From: Symbiodinium natans
Taxonomy: Eukaryota > Sar > Dinophyceae > Suessiales > Symbiodiniaceae
Reading direction: 5' to 3'
Assembly: GCA_905221605.1 (NCBI GenBank)
Contig: CAJNDS010000290.1
Span: 147,501-173,372, forward strand
DNA length: 25,872 nt
The notes below the pieces were generated by a model. It worked only from the letters and a program-made list of their open reading frames with translations, was not told the origin of the DNA and ran no database searches. The position numbers and the translations under genes were made by a program. Of the stretch, positions 13,101 through 18,680 are shown piece after piece (within the stretch, counting starts at the first letter, position 1; the number at the start of each line of letters is the position of its first letter).

Positions 13101-13265
13101 TGTAGCCTTTTGGGTTTTTAGGGTGTAGGGTCAAGGGTTTAGGGGTTTGGGGGTGTGGTCCTCTGAGGGTTCGGGGTTGGCCTGTGGCGAAGGTTTGGAG
13201 TTTGGAGTCTAGGGTATTCGAGTCATGTAGGGGACGGCAGCTGACGGATTCCCGAGTCTGCGAGC

Positions 13266-13299
<34 letters not shown>

Positions 13300-15474
13300 G
13301 CGACACCGAAAATAGACCCCCTAAACAATAGGCTTCCCTATAAGGTACTCCATATTTCGGAAGCCACCATATATAGGGCATATTTTCTCCAGGACTTAGA
13401 GCGTGTAGGGAGGGGGGGGGGTAAACCCTAAACCCATACACCGGTGTTTTTTCGGGCTTCAACAACCGAAGGATTGATGACGGCGACGGCCAAGTGAGTT
13501 TGGATGAGCTGGTGAAAGGCAGCTCCAGCTTTGCTGTTTAGGGTTTAGGGTTTAGGGTTTAGGGTTTAGGGTTTAGGGTTTAGGGTTTAGGGTTTAGGGT
13601 TTAGGGTTTAGGGTTCCCCCACCCCCTTCCCCTTCCCCTTCCCCCTTCAAACCCGCACCATCGCCCCAACAGGGTTTTGGGTAGGTCCCTGCCCGAAGCC
13701 CCCCCCCCCCCCCCTGCACATCCTGTTCTTCGAGGTCCTAAACTGTTTGCCCGCCTAGGTGTGTGAGCTTGCTTAGGGGCCTATGTGGAAGTAGCAGAAA
13801 GCCGGTGCAAGGGTTGTATGAGGGATCTTAGCCCCACAAAAAAACAAAACAAGGTCGCTTTCTGGTAGGCTAGAACTACAGTAAACTCCAGAAAGTTGGA
13901 AGTTTATGGAGGATTAAAGCTGGGATTCCCTTTAGTATACCTTTCGGGGTGTGGGCATAGGATGTTCCAACTTTTTTTGAGTTCAACTGTAGTGGGTTCT
14001 GTTATTCAAAGCCTGGCTTGCAAGGTGCGGGCTTAGGGTTTTGCCTGCGCCTCTGCGCCTCCACAAGTATCCGTAGCACTCCCAAAATGAAAAGTCTCGG
14101 AAGGACGTTAGGGAATGTCCATTGAGGGCGCGTCGTGTTCAGAGAGGTTGAATTGACCCTACCTGGTTGCGAGTTTCTACCTGACGAGATCCTATCCCTG
14201 TTGGGGGGATACCTAGCTTCCTCACTGTTGTACTGGGTAAGACGGCATCCCCCGCCGTGAAAGGCTAGAGCCGCAGGGCCTACCTGCTTCAGACCCTAAA
14301 CCCTAAACCCTAAACCCTAAACCCTAAACCCTAAACCCTAAACCCTAATCCTGGCACCCGCGGGCGCTCCCCTGAAGCCGAAGCGTTGTCGTCCTTGGGG
14401 ACGACAACTCCCATATTCAGGAGCATGGATTGGGATGTTCCCCCTTATACCACTGAAAATTTCACATCGTACACAAATAGTATTATAATTTATATACACT
14501 ACCAAACTACAAGCTACGAATTATATGATATTCGTATTACGAGGGATTATAGCACCCCCGTTTATATATAATGCCTACCGAGGACCGTGGGTATTTTGGG
14601 GGAAGCAGCCGACATGGGACCATAAGCCCTTAGGGTTTAGGGTTTAAAGTTTAGGGTTTAGGGTTTAGGGTTCTTAGAGTTCATTGAGTCCCGAACTCTA
14701 AAGCCGCGGCTCTGCGCCACAAATCGGAAAGCTCGGGTTCGAAGCCTAGGGTTTAGGGTTTAGAGTTTAGGGTTTAGAGTTTAGGGTTTAGAGTTTAGGG
14801 TTTAGGGTTTAGAGTTTCGGGTTTAGGGCTTAGGGTCCGTGGGGACCAAATGAATCATATAGCCCGAATAAAATATATTTGGGGGCCTGACTAATTCGAA
14901 TAGGCCTTTGGGGAGGTTATGATAGTAGAGTCATAAAGGGGCCATAAGGGAATACTGTAAGTATACTATAAGAATTTCTTCCGAGCCCTGTATTACTGGG
15001 ATGCCCAGTAGTACCCTTATTCCCTTTTTGGGGGCTTTGGGCTCCCTTGTAAACCCCTTTGAGGTAAAAAGGGCACCCTTTGTACTCCTAGGTTACTGGG
15101 CAACCTAGATGATGCTCTTCGAACAGGTATCTGGACCATGAACCCGTTCAGGCTCATTCCGTCCCCTAGCCTGCCCTCTCAGCCGCCCTCCTAGCGCCAC
15201 CGGTTTAGGGTTTAGGGTTTAGGGTTTAGGGCTTACCCTAAACCTGAAACCCTAAACCTAACCCCTGTAAAGTTCCACTGCGTGAGCTGGGATGCCTGCC
15301 AGGAACCCAGCCTAGACCCGAAACGCCGTGATCTGACAGCCGAAACCTTCCCGCAGGCATCGCACGCCTGAAAGGGCAAGCGCGAAACGTCGACTTGGCA
15401 TCCGCCTCAGACGTGGCGGTTTAGGATTTGCACTACTACTATTACTGCTGCTACTACTACTGCTTCTGCTACTC

Positions 15475-15562
<88 letters not shown>

Positions 15563-15651
15563 GACTGCTACTGCTACTGCTACTGCTACTGCTACTGCTA
15601 CTGTTACTGCGACTGCGACTGCCACTGCTCCTGCTCCTGCGCCTGCGCCTG

Positions 15652-15715
<64 letters not shown>

Positions 15716-16793
15716 AGCCGCCGCCGCCGCCGCCGCCGCTGCTGCTGCCGCCGCCGCTGCTGCTGCTCCCAAAGAACCCCGACCATCCCCCCAAGGCCCG
15801 ACTTGTCCTCCAGGCCTATGTACCTTTCGGCTTTCGGGTTTAGGGTTTTAGGGTTTTAGGGTTTTAGGGTTTTAGGGTTTTAGGGTTTTAGGGTTTTAGG
15901 GTTTTAGGGTTTTAGGGTTTTAGGGTTTTAGGGTTTTAGGGTTTTAGGGTTTTAGGGTTTTAGGGTTTCGGGGTTTCGGGGTTTCGGGGTTTCGGGGTTT
16001 CGGGGTTTCGGGGTTTCGGGGTTTCGGGGTTTCGGGGTTTCGGGGTTTCGGGGTTTCGGGGTTTCGGGGTTTCGGGGTTTCGGGGTTTCGGGTTAGGGGG
16101 TAGGGTTTGGTGTTTTAGGGTTTTAGGGTTTAGGGTTTAATGTTTAGTGTTTAGGGTTTCGGGTTTGGGGTTTGGGGCTTAGGGTTTGGGGTATATGGGG
16201 GGGGGGGGGGGTTCCGAAGATAGGGGTACCCTTTTTTGGGGTCCCGTTAAGGGGCTTGGGGTCTGAAAGGGGGGGTGGCCCCATTTTGGAAGTACCCGTA
16301 TACTTGGGCCTGAAAGGGGTTCCCATTTCGTAGCTTTAGGGCCCAAGTCTAGACTCTGTAGGTACATCCAGTCGTAATTCCTTTCCGCGTTATTATTCTT
16401 CTTCTTATTATTAGTTGTTCTAAGAATTGTCATTCCTTTTAGCAGTAGCCGTAGCAGTAGCAAGCTGCTGGTTGGAAGCCCTCCTACTTGGAGGTTCATG
16501 GTACTTAGCTGTAGAAAAGGGGTTTAACATCTATAAGCCCCATAAACCCGACAAACCCTAAAACCCATAAACCCCACAACCCTAGACTCGATAAACCCCT
16601 ATAAAAACCCCCGAAAGCCAAGTTAAAGCCCTATAAACCCTTTAAACCCTGCAGAAGCCCTATAAACCTCTTTAACCCACCCTAAACCCTAAACCCTAAA
16701 CCCTAAACCCCCCAAGCCCACAGTTCGCAAGCCGAGGCCCTCTTAACCCAGCGACTCGGTGACTTGCGGAAGGATGTCTTCACGCTGCAGCAG
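1088..16793 (+). CDS. EF-hand voltage-gated cation channel, 13 recognised exons (5' partial)
   Basis: This is the split gene as a whole; exons are listed separately. Joined exons (1088-1194, 2237-2277, 3224-3279, 3947-3991, 5080-5124, 7114-7131, 7789-7890, 10705-10767, 12009-12049, 12860-12919, 13472-13518, 15357-15397, 16737-16793) give 241 codons with no stop. Domain order is S5, turret, pore loop with TLGNW, S6 ending in GVFLTETMKVAS, linker, EF-hand 1 (DLDGDGGIDCQE), EF-hand 2 (IDDGDGQVSLDE) and helical tail. From family knowledge this is a plasma- or endomembrane ion channel of the single-domain or repeat-domain voltage-gated superfamily, with cytosolic calcium-binding EF-hands that could gate it. 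Collinearity of every block with the expected protein, and phase agreement at all 12 internal junctions, argue for one genuine gene over scattered fragments. S1-S4 and the true start are missing. The 3' end probably continues to 18.7 kb or beyond. Ion selectivity cannot be assigned. Confidence 0.88.
1208..1262 (+). repeat. interstitial telomere tract, G-strand, after exon 1
   Basis: TTTAGGG units with TTTGGGG and TTTCGGG variants, starting 14 bases after the exon 1 donor. Confidence 0.95.
2166..2229 (-). repeat. interstitial telomere tract, C-strand, before exon 2
   Basis: CCCTAAA units with CCCTGAA and TCCTAAA variants, ending seven bases before the exon 2 acceptor junction. Confidence 0.95.
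2237..2277 (+). CDS. channel exon 2: S5-pore turret
   Basis: Forty-one bases. The first G completes a Leu codon from exon 1, then LPFCVDESVPYED follows, and the last C opens an Arg codon completed by exon 3. Acidic residues next to a short Pro-Tyr-Glu-Asp-Arg stretch suit the extracellular turret before the pore loop. The acceptor is ACTGAG|G and the donor is GC (GCAACT). Exon ends were fixed by phase agreement on both sides. Confidence 0.72.
2278..3223 (+). other. intron 2
   Basis: A GC...AG intron. A C homopolymer (2295-2308) and a G-strand telomere tract (2327-2392) follow the donor. Family A repeat copy at 2452-2548. Further tracts are C-strand 2575-2596, G-strand 2711-2784, C-strand 2945-3034 with CCCTGAA variants, and a degenerate C-strand run (about 3105-3220) reaching almost to the acceptor. 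Confidence 0.72.
2452..2548 (+). repeat. dispersed repeat family A, copy in intron 2
   Basis: A unit of roughly 100 bases with the core TTCCC-T(n)-GGGTT...CCCTTGTAAGCCCC...AAAAAGGGCACCC...TCTTGGGTC. Related copies lie at 1800-1858 (partial), 3652-3760, 10430-10568, 12290-12412, 15012-15108 and 19865-19990. CCCTTTTT near one end and AAAAAGGG in the middle can pair. Confidence 0.75.
3224..3279 (+). CDS. channel exon 3: pore helix N-terminal part
   Basis: GT completes the Arg codon from exon 2, then VEVYRYFGTFSRSMLSMF. The motif YFGTFSRSMLSMF is the segment directly before the selectivity filter in dinoflagellate-type channels, as I know the family, and is the strongest single family match in the window. 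The acceptor is CCGCAG|G and the donor is GT (GTCCGG), phase 0. Confidence 0.9.
3280..3946 (+). other. intron 3
   Basis: A GT...AG intron of 667 bases. G-strand telomere tract with TTTGGGG variants at 3482-3567, family A repeat at 3652-3760, and a C-strand tract at 3896-3927 ending 19 bases before the acceptor. Confidence 0.75.
3652..3760 (+). repeat. family A copy in intron 3
   Basis: Preceded by GACCCAGCGTAGGCCCTGATT and ending CCTAGGTTACTCTTGGGTCTAG, the most complete right half of the family. Confidence 0.75.
3947..3991 (+). CDS. channel exon 4: selectivity filter
   Basis: Reads ELTLGNWVPISRILS in phase 0, continuing SMF of exon 3 to give SMFELTLGNW. By position, TLGNW is the filter that reads TLESW in bacterial sodium channels. 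Here Gly-Asn replaces the acidic position. The acceptor is CTACAG|G and the donor is GC (GCTGCC). Confidence 0.9.
3992..5079 (+). other. intron 4
   Basis: A GC...AG intron. It departs from the usual orientation pattern: the first tract after the donor (4017-4038) is C-strand. Other C-strand tracts are at 4204-4260, 4734-4815 (degenerate) and 5036-5076, the last touching the acceptor. The stretch 4261-4730 has no recognisable gene or repeat. A G homopolymer lies at 4932-4946. Confidence 0.72.
5080..5124 (+). CDS. channel exon 5: post-pore loop and start of S6
   Basis: Reads EKVSEWYTIFTLAFQ in phase 0. The (E)xVSEW motif followed by an aromatic/apolar helix is the usual link from pore loop to S6 in this family. 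The acceptor ACCAAG|G lies directly at the end of a C-strand telomere tract. The donor is GC (GCCCTC, the same hexamer as exon 1), and a G-strand tract starts 15 bases later. Confidence 0.87.
5125..7113 (+). other. intron 5
   Basis: A GC...AG intron of about 2 kb. G-strand telomere tracts at 5139-5178, 5390-5412, 5565-5610, 6113-6162 and 7060-7087; degenerate C-strand tract at about 5220-5320. An AT-rich perfect hairpin lies near 5953-5998. The stretch 6160-7060 is mostly unassigned sequence with C and G runs. The nearest tract to the exon 6 acceptor is G-strand, the only such case. Confidence 0.7.
5953..5998. repeat. AT-rich palindrome
   Basis: TAAATAAATAAATATATA faces TATATATTTATTTATTTA with a CATA-containing centre, forming a near-perfect hairpin in intron 5. 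Confidence 0.8.
7114..7131 (+). CDS. channel exon 6: 18-base micro-exon in S6
   Basis: Reads VVLGFA, which with exons 5 and 7 gives AFQ-VVLGFA-VIKVITGVF, matching the length and spacing of the family S6 pattern (GFAVIGVINGVF-like). The acceptor is CCTCAG|G. The donor is GT (GTCGCT); a GC donor three bases later would add one Val and break the family spacing, so the 18-base form is preferred. Confidence 0.74.
7132..7788 (+). other. intron 6
   Basis: A GT...AG intron. A small CCCTAAAGGGTTTAGG inverted junction sits near 7175, followed by G-strand telomere tracts at 7186-7305 and 7384-7404. C-strand tracts are at 7419-7450, 7615-7637 and 7722-7769, the last 19 bases before the acceptor. Confidence 0.72.
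7789..7890 (+). CDS. channel exon 7: S6 end and linker to EF-hands
   Basis: Starts VIKVITGVFLTETMKVAS (end of S6 and the conserved ETxKVA exit motif), then MDDSRAARKETTKEHE, a charged helix leading to the EF-hand domain. The acceptor is CCTGAG|G and the donor is GT (GTGGTC), phase 0 at both ends. At 102 bases it is the second longest exon. The antisense open frame 7749-7943 is its shadow. Confidence 0.92.
7945..8172 (-). repeat. long C-strand telomere array in intron 7
   Basis: Degenerate at first (CCCTAGA, CCCTGAA, CTCTAAA, CCCTATA), then pure CCCTAAA from about 8087. A short GGGTTTAAACCC palindrome lies near 8074-8088, where orientation briefly switches. Confidence 0.95.
8340..8404 (+). 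repeat. dispersed repeat family D, copy 1
   Basis: Shares GGTTCATGGTCCATAGTACC, GGGATGATA and GGGTATATGACCC with the copy at 9010-9082 at the same spacing. Confidence 0.8.
8490..8699 (+). pseudogene. unidentified coding-like fragment inside intron 7
   Basis: A 69-codon open stretch between TAG (8487) and TAA (8697) that lacks an ATG at its start and has codon use unlike the surrounding simple repeats. It includes EMWQHYASSIAQRYGSH followed by PPWRVLEWESEVAPY. The Trp-rich composition resembles C-terminal parts of retroelement proteins, but no diagnostic motif is present, so the identity is a guess. It ends exactly at the start of a CCCTAAA tract. It is in the wrong place to belong to the channel: exons 7 and 8 join in phase without it. 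Confidence 0.25.
9010..9082 (+). repeat. dispersed repeat family D, copy 2
   Basis: About 65 bases closely matching 8340-8404. It is followed by GGTTCATGTGGTCCCC, an arm-like sequence of element B. Confidence 0.8.
10430..10568 (+). repeat. family A copy in intron 7
   Basis: Shares GGACCCA...AGGCCCTTATTCC at its left and TTCCTAGGTTACTCTTGGGTC at its right with the other copies. Two TTTAGGG-like units interrupt the T-rich part. Confidence 0.75.
10570..10698 (-). repeat. C-strand telomere array before exon 8
   Basis: CCCTAAA units with CCCTAAG variants in the first half, pure towards the exon. Confidence 0.95.
10705..10767 (+). CDS. channel exon 8: EF-hand 1, helix and loop
   Basis: Reads EKMRRLFQHA then DLDGDGGIDCQ. 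This is the E-helix and positions 1-11 of an EF-hand calcium loop with Asp at 1, 3, 5 and 9, Gly at 6 and Ile at 8. The required Glu at 12 is the first codon of exon 9. The acceptor GGAAG|G follows a C-strand telomere array by six bases. The donor is GC (GCCCCC), phase 0. Confidence 0.92.
10962..11058 (-). repeat. C-strand telomere array in intron 8
   Basis: Almost pure CCCTAAA, roughly a dozen units. Confidence 0.95.
11307..11440. mobile_element. inverted-end element C2
   Basis: GGTACTTGGAGGTTCATGGGTACTT at the left resembles the C1 arm. TTACAAGTACCCACCC at 11424-11439 is a shortened inverted partner. A single C arm also occurs at 16486-16508. Confidence 0.42.
12009..12049 (+). CDS. channel exon 9: EF-hand 1 exit helix
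   Basis: Reads EFQALLADKEVRS, with the final TG opening a Trp codon. The leading Glu is loop position 12, and Phe plus the following helix are typical of an EF-hand F-helix. The acceptor is CACGAG|G and the donor is GC (GCTTCT). Joined to exon 10 it gives VRSWLASMELEI, as expected for the family linker. Confidence 0.9.
12290..12412 (+). repeat. family A copy interrupted by a telomere array
   Basis: The left part ends AAAAAGGGCACCC. Then comes a TTTAGGG array (12334-12380), and the right part resumes TCTAGGTTTCTCCTGGGTCTAG. Other copies lack the array at this point. Confidence 0.75.
12704..12850 (-). repeat. C-strand telomere array before exon 10
   Basis: About nineteen pure CCCTAAA units, degenerating in the last few bases before the acceptor. 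Confidence 0.96.
12860..12919 (+). CDS. channel exon 10: linker helix between EF-hands
   Basis: The leading G completes the Trp codon, then LASMELEIWSEKDGLDLFE, and AT opens a Met codon finished by exon 11. This is the linker and the entering helix of EF-hand 2. The acceptor is TCAAG|G. The donor is GT (GTTCCT), picked over several downstream GC/GT options because only this one gives the family spacing FEM-IDDGDG. Confidence 0.87.
12920..13471 (+). other. intron 10 (shortest)
   Basis: A GT...AG intron of 552 bases. G-strand telomere tract at 12957-13018 grading into degenerate TTTGGGG/TTTAGGGTG repeats to about 13165. A GA run at 13265-13298. A short C-strand piece (13421-13436) lies 35 bases before the acceptor. 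Confidence 0.75.
13472..13518 (+). CDS. channel exon 11: EF-hand 2 loop
   Basis: G completes the Met codon, then IDDGDGQVSLDELVK, and the last G opens a Gly codon. The loop ends with Glu at position 12 (codon 13506) and has Asp at 3 and 5, Gly at 6 and Val at 8, but position 1 is Ile in place of Asp. The site may bind calcium weakly or serve a structural role. The acceptor is CGAAG|G and the donor is GC (GCAGCT); a G-strand telomere array starts 17 bases after the donor. Confidence 0.92.
13536..13614 (+). repeat. G-strand telomere array after exon 11
   Basis: About eleven pure TTTAGGG units, beginning 17 bases after the exon 11 donor. Confidence 0.96.
15012..15108 (+). repeat. family A copy in intron 11
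   Basis: Contains CCCTTATTCCCTTTTTGGGG, then AAAAAGGGCACCCTTTGTAC and CCTAGGTTACTGGG, with no telomere array inside. Confidence 0.75.
15357..15397 (+). CDS. channel exon 12: post-EF-hand segment
   Basis: GC completes the Gly codon, then IARLKGQARNVDL. The pattern G-x-x-RLKG-x-AR-x-x-D after DELVK is the usual exit from the second EF-hand in this channel family. The acceptor is CGCAG|G. The donor is GC (GCATCC), phase 0. Confidence 0.88.
15429..15767 (+). repeat. compound trinucleotide tract (CTA/CTG/CCG)
   Basis: CTA repeats (about 15475-15562), then TGCTAC hexamers, CTGCTCCTGCGC-like mixtures, about twenty CTG units (15655-15714) and CCG units. It lies within intron 12, 32 bases after the donor. 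Poly-Tyr/Cys, poly-Ser and poly-Ala frames on both strands are products of this tract. Confidence 0.93.
15841..15966 (+). repeat. homogeneous TTTTAGGG 8-mer array
   Basis: About sixteen uninterrupted units of TTTTAGGG, one T longer than the standard repeat, directly followed by a different 8-mer array. Confidence 0.95.
15967..16095 (+). repeat. homogeneous TTTCGGGG 8-mer array
   Basis: About sixteen uninterrupted units of TTTCGGGG adjoining the TTTTAGGG array without spacer. Confidence 0.95.
16737..16793 (+). CDS. channel exon 13: C-terminal helical tail
   Basis: Reads ALLTQRLGDLRKDVFTLQQ in phase 0, an amphipathic helix with leucines at heptad-like spacing, following NVDL of exon 12. The acceptor is CCGAG|G and the donor is GC (GCCTCT). 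A GT at 16800 could extend it by two residues. Confidence 0.77.
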
Positions 16794-18644
16794 GCCTCTG
16801 TTTGGGACTACATGAACCCTACAAGGGTTTAGGGTTTAGGGTGTAGGGTTTAGGGTTTAGGGTTTCGAGTCCATGCGCTTTCTTACCAGTCGGGATTGGT
16901 GTTAGGTGAAGTGGTGCCCTGCTTGATGTTAACCTCCCCCGCCCCCTTCCGAACAGTCGAAGTTGTTTTCGACCCAGAGGCCCGAACAGCCCCTAAGCCC
17001 TACACCCTAAACCCTAAACCCTAAAAAGCCACATGAACCACCTTAACCTAGCCCACTTTAGACCGTCCAGGAGAGTGTGAAAAGCCACGACCTCCCCCCC
17101 CCCCCCACCCACCCAATTGAGTTTAAAGCGGCGCACGAACAAATCTGTCGATCCCGGTGGTCCGTACACAGTAGCATCCTGCATCCTTGTATGACGCCTG
17201 CATACCCTCTAGACTGCCTGTGTTTGTGAAATTTGCCAGAGATTTTGCGGAAACCTGATGTGCCTGGGGGGGCGCGGGGGGGGGGGGGGGGGGGGGGGGC
17301 TCTCAGCCTCAACCCTGCAAACACAAACCCGTAAGTAGGGGTCCTTCAGAACCCTTGGGGACCAAATGAACCCTAAAATTGGAGCCATATACCCTATACT
17401 ATTGTAGTTCCCAGCAAGGTCTGTGAACCAAAAGCCCTTTCAGGGTTCATTTCGTCCTCGGGACTGCAGAAAAGATGGGATCCCCGAAGCCCAGAAACGT
17501 GCGCGCTTTCCCTACCCTAAACCCTAAACCCCCAACCCCAAACCCTAAACCCTGCTGCATGCCGCGCGCATTAAGCCCGAAGCCCTCGCCCAAAAGGGTT
17601 TGTGGGTCATATAGTATCTGGGTTGGTGGTCTCTTTAAGTACGTTTTTGTTTTGGGTATCTAGGGGCTGTATTAAGGTATAAGGGTAGCAGATAAAGAGG
17701 CCACCGGCCTTTCTAAGTCATTTACCTTACTAGGAGTTATAGTAGTATAGGGTATATGACTCGACCCCAAAAGGGTTTATGGGTCATGTACCTTAGGAGT
17801 TATACTGCAGTAGTATGGGGTAGGCCATGGACCCTAGAAGGGTTGTATGGTTCATATACCTGAATCGGAGTTGTAGTAGTATAGGGTAAAGGATCCCATG
17901 TTTAGAGTTCAAAAAGTATTATAGGCAACATACATCCCCAATTTTAGGGTTCAATTGGTCCGCCAAAAAAACCCTGAACCCTAAGCCATGTGAAGGCGGG
18001 CGGTAAAATAAAGCATGTTAAGTGCACCCTCGACCCTCAACCCTAAACCCAAAACCCTAAACCCTAAACCGTAAGCCACTGGCCTTGCAGACCTACACGT
18101 CGCTCGCATCCGTTCCCGCTTTGGCATCTGGGCTGCAGTGCTTCGAAGACCCTTGCCCGTAGGCTTTCTGGGCTTCGGTTGTCGCGTGAGTGTAGGGTTT
18201 AGAGTTTAGGGTTTGGGGTTTGCGGTTTGCGGTTTGGGGTTTGGGGTTTAGGGTTTTTAAGGGTTTAGGGTTTAGCAACCCCAGCTCAGTCTGACAACCA
18301 ATAGGATGTAGGGTTCTAGTTTGCGTCTTTTTGGTGAAGAAGCACCCAGCTTTCAAATGAGGGTTAGGGTTTAGTGTTTATGAGGGCTTAGGATTCAGGA
18401 TGTAGAGTCTATACTTCCGCCCCCCCCCACCCCTTCTCCCTTGTAGTTTTTTTGCGGTTCCTTCTTTGGAGTCGCAAGTTTTACTGCAATGACCCTAAAC
18501 CATAAACCCCCCTAAGACAATCACGAGCAGAAAAACGGAACCACAATAAACCTGAAACTTCATGTCGGAACCCTACACCCTAAACCCGAAAGGGTTTGTT
18601 TGTGAACCCTAAACCCTAAACCCTAAGCCCCCCAATCTAGAAAG
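16794..18644 (+). other. probable intron 13
   Basis: Telomere tracts: G-strand 16825-16865, C-strand 17006-17026, 17514-17552 and 18030-18070, G-strand 18196-18274, C-strand 18605-18628. It holds a hairpin-like element B1 (17350-17461), several diverged copies of a GGGTTTATGGGTCATAT-type unit (17590-17965) and C/G homopolymer runs at 17094-17107 and 17267-17300. A coding-like piece starting at 18079 (TYTSLASVPALAS after CTTGCAG) could be an extra exon but lacks AG|G. Confidence 0.55.
17350..17461. mobile_element. inverted-end element B1 (MITE-like)
   Basis: GGGGACCAAATGAACCCTAAA near the left end and CAGGGTTCATTTCGTCCTCGG near the right end are imperfect inverted repeats enclosing about 70 bases. 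No open frame, so at most a non-autonomous element. Single arms occur at 9088-9111, 14841-14856 and 17943-17961. Confidence 0.5.
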
Positions 18645-18680
18645 GAGCAGCTGACGGCTGCCGTGGAACTGCTCGGGCAG
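18645..18680 (+). CDS. probable channel exon 14: helical tail
   Basis: Reads EQLTAAVELLGQ in phase 0 and remains open beyond. The acceptor is AGAAAG|G, 16 bases after a C-strand telomere tract, as for most other exons. The sequence suits continuation of the helical tail after LQQ. The 3' boundary is uncertain: GC donors at 18680, 18682 or 18686 are all possible, so the end given is approximate. Confidence 0.55.

Larger units (their letters stand above)
13519..15356 (+). other. intron 11
   Basis: A GC...AG intron. Pure G-strand telomere array 13536-13614, pyrimidine runs 13615-13650 and 13700-13713, C-strand array 14294-14348, G-strand tracts 14630-14672 and 14748-14828 (with TTTAGAG variants), family A copy 15012-15108, G-strand 15203-15232 facing C-strand 15236-15262. 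The stretches 13720-14290 and 14350-14630 show no recognisable feature. Confidence 0.73.
15398..16736 (+). other. intron 12
   Basis: A GC...AG intron. Near its start is a long trinucleotide tract (15429-15767). Then come two homogeneous 8-mer variant telomere arrays (15841-16095), degenerate G-strand repeats to about 16190, an inverted-end element C fragment (16486-16508), a degenerate C-strand stretch with CCCTATAAA forms (16540-16680) and a clean C-strand tract (16680-16709) before the acceptor. Confidence 0.75.

Noticed and set aside
14386-14571. 61-codon frame in intron 11
   Set aside because: AT-rich Tyr/Ile/Thr-biased product with no motif; it lies between exons that join in phase without it.
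15312-15859. Poly-Ser, poly-Ala, poly-Gln and Tyr/Cys frames
   Set aside because: Produced by the CTA/CTG/CCG tract in intron 12. The true coding block here is the 41-base exon 12 on the plus strand.
18079-18140. Coding-like block TYTSLASVPALAS as an extra channel exon
   Set aside because: The acceptor is AG|A rather than AG|G, no defined donor was found, and exon 13 joins exon 14 in phase without it. Kept only as a note.
2575-18356. Minus-strand frames ending in LNPKP-type peptides (e.g. 2575-2766, 4743-5015, 18093-18356)
   Set aside because: The LNPKP repeat is the translation of telomere units; the rest lacks family resemblance.
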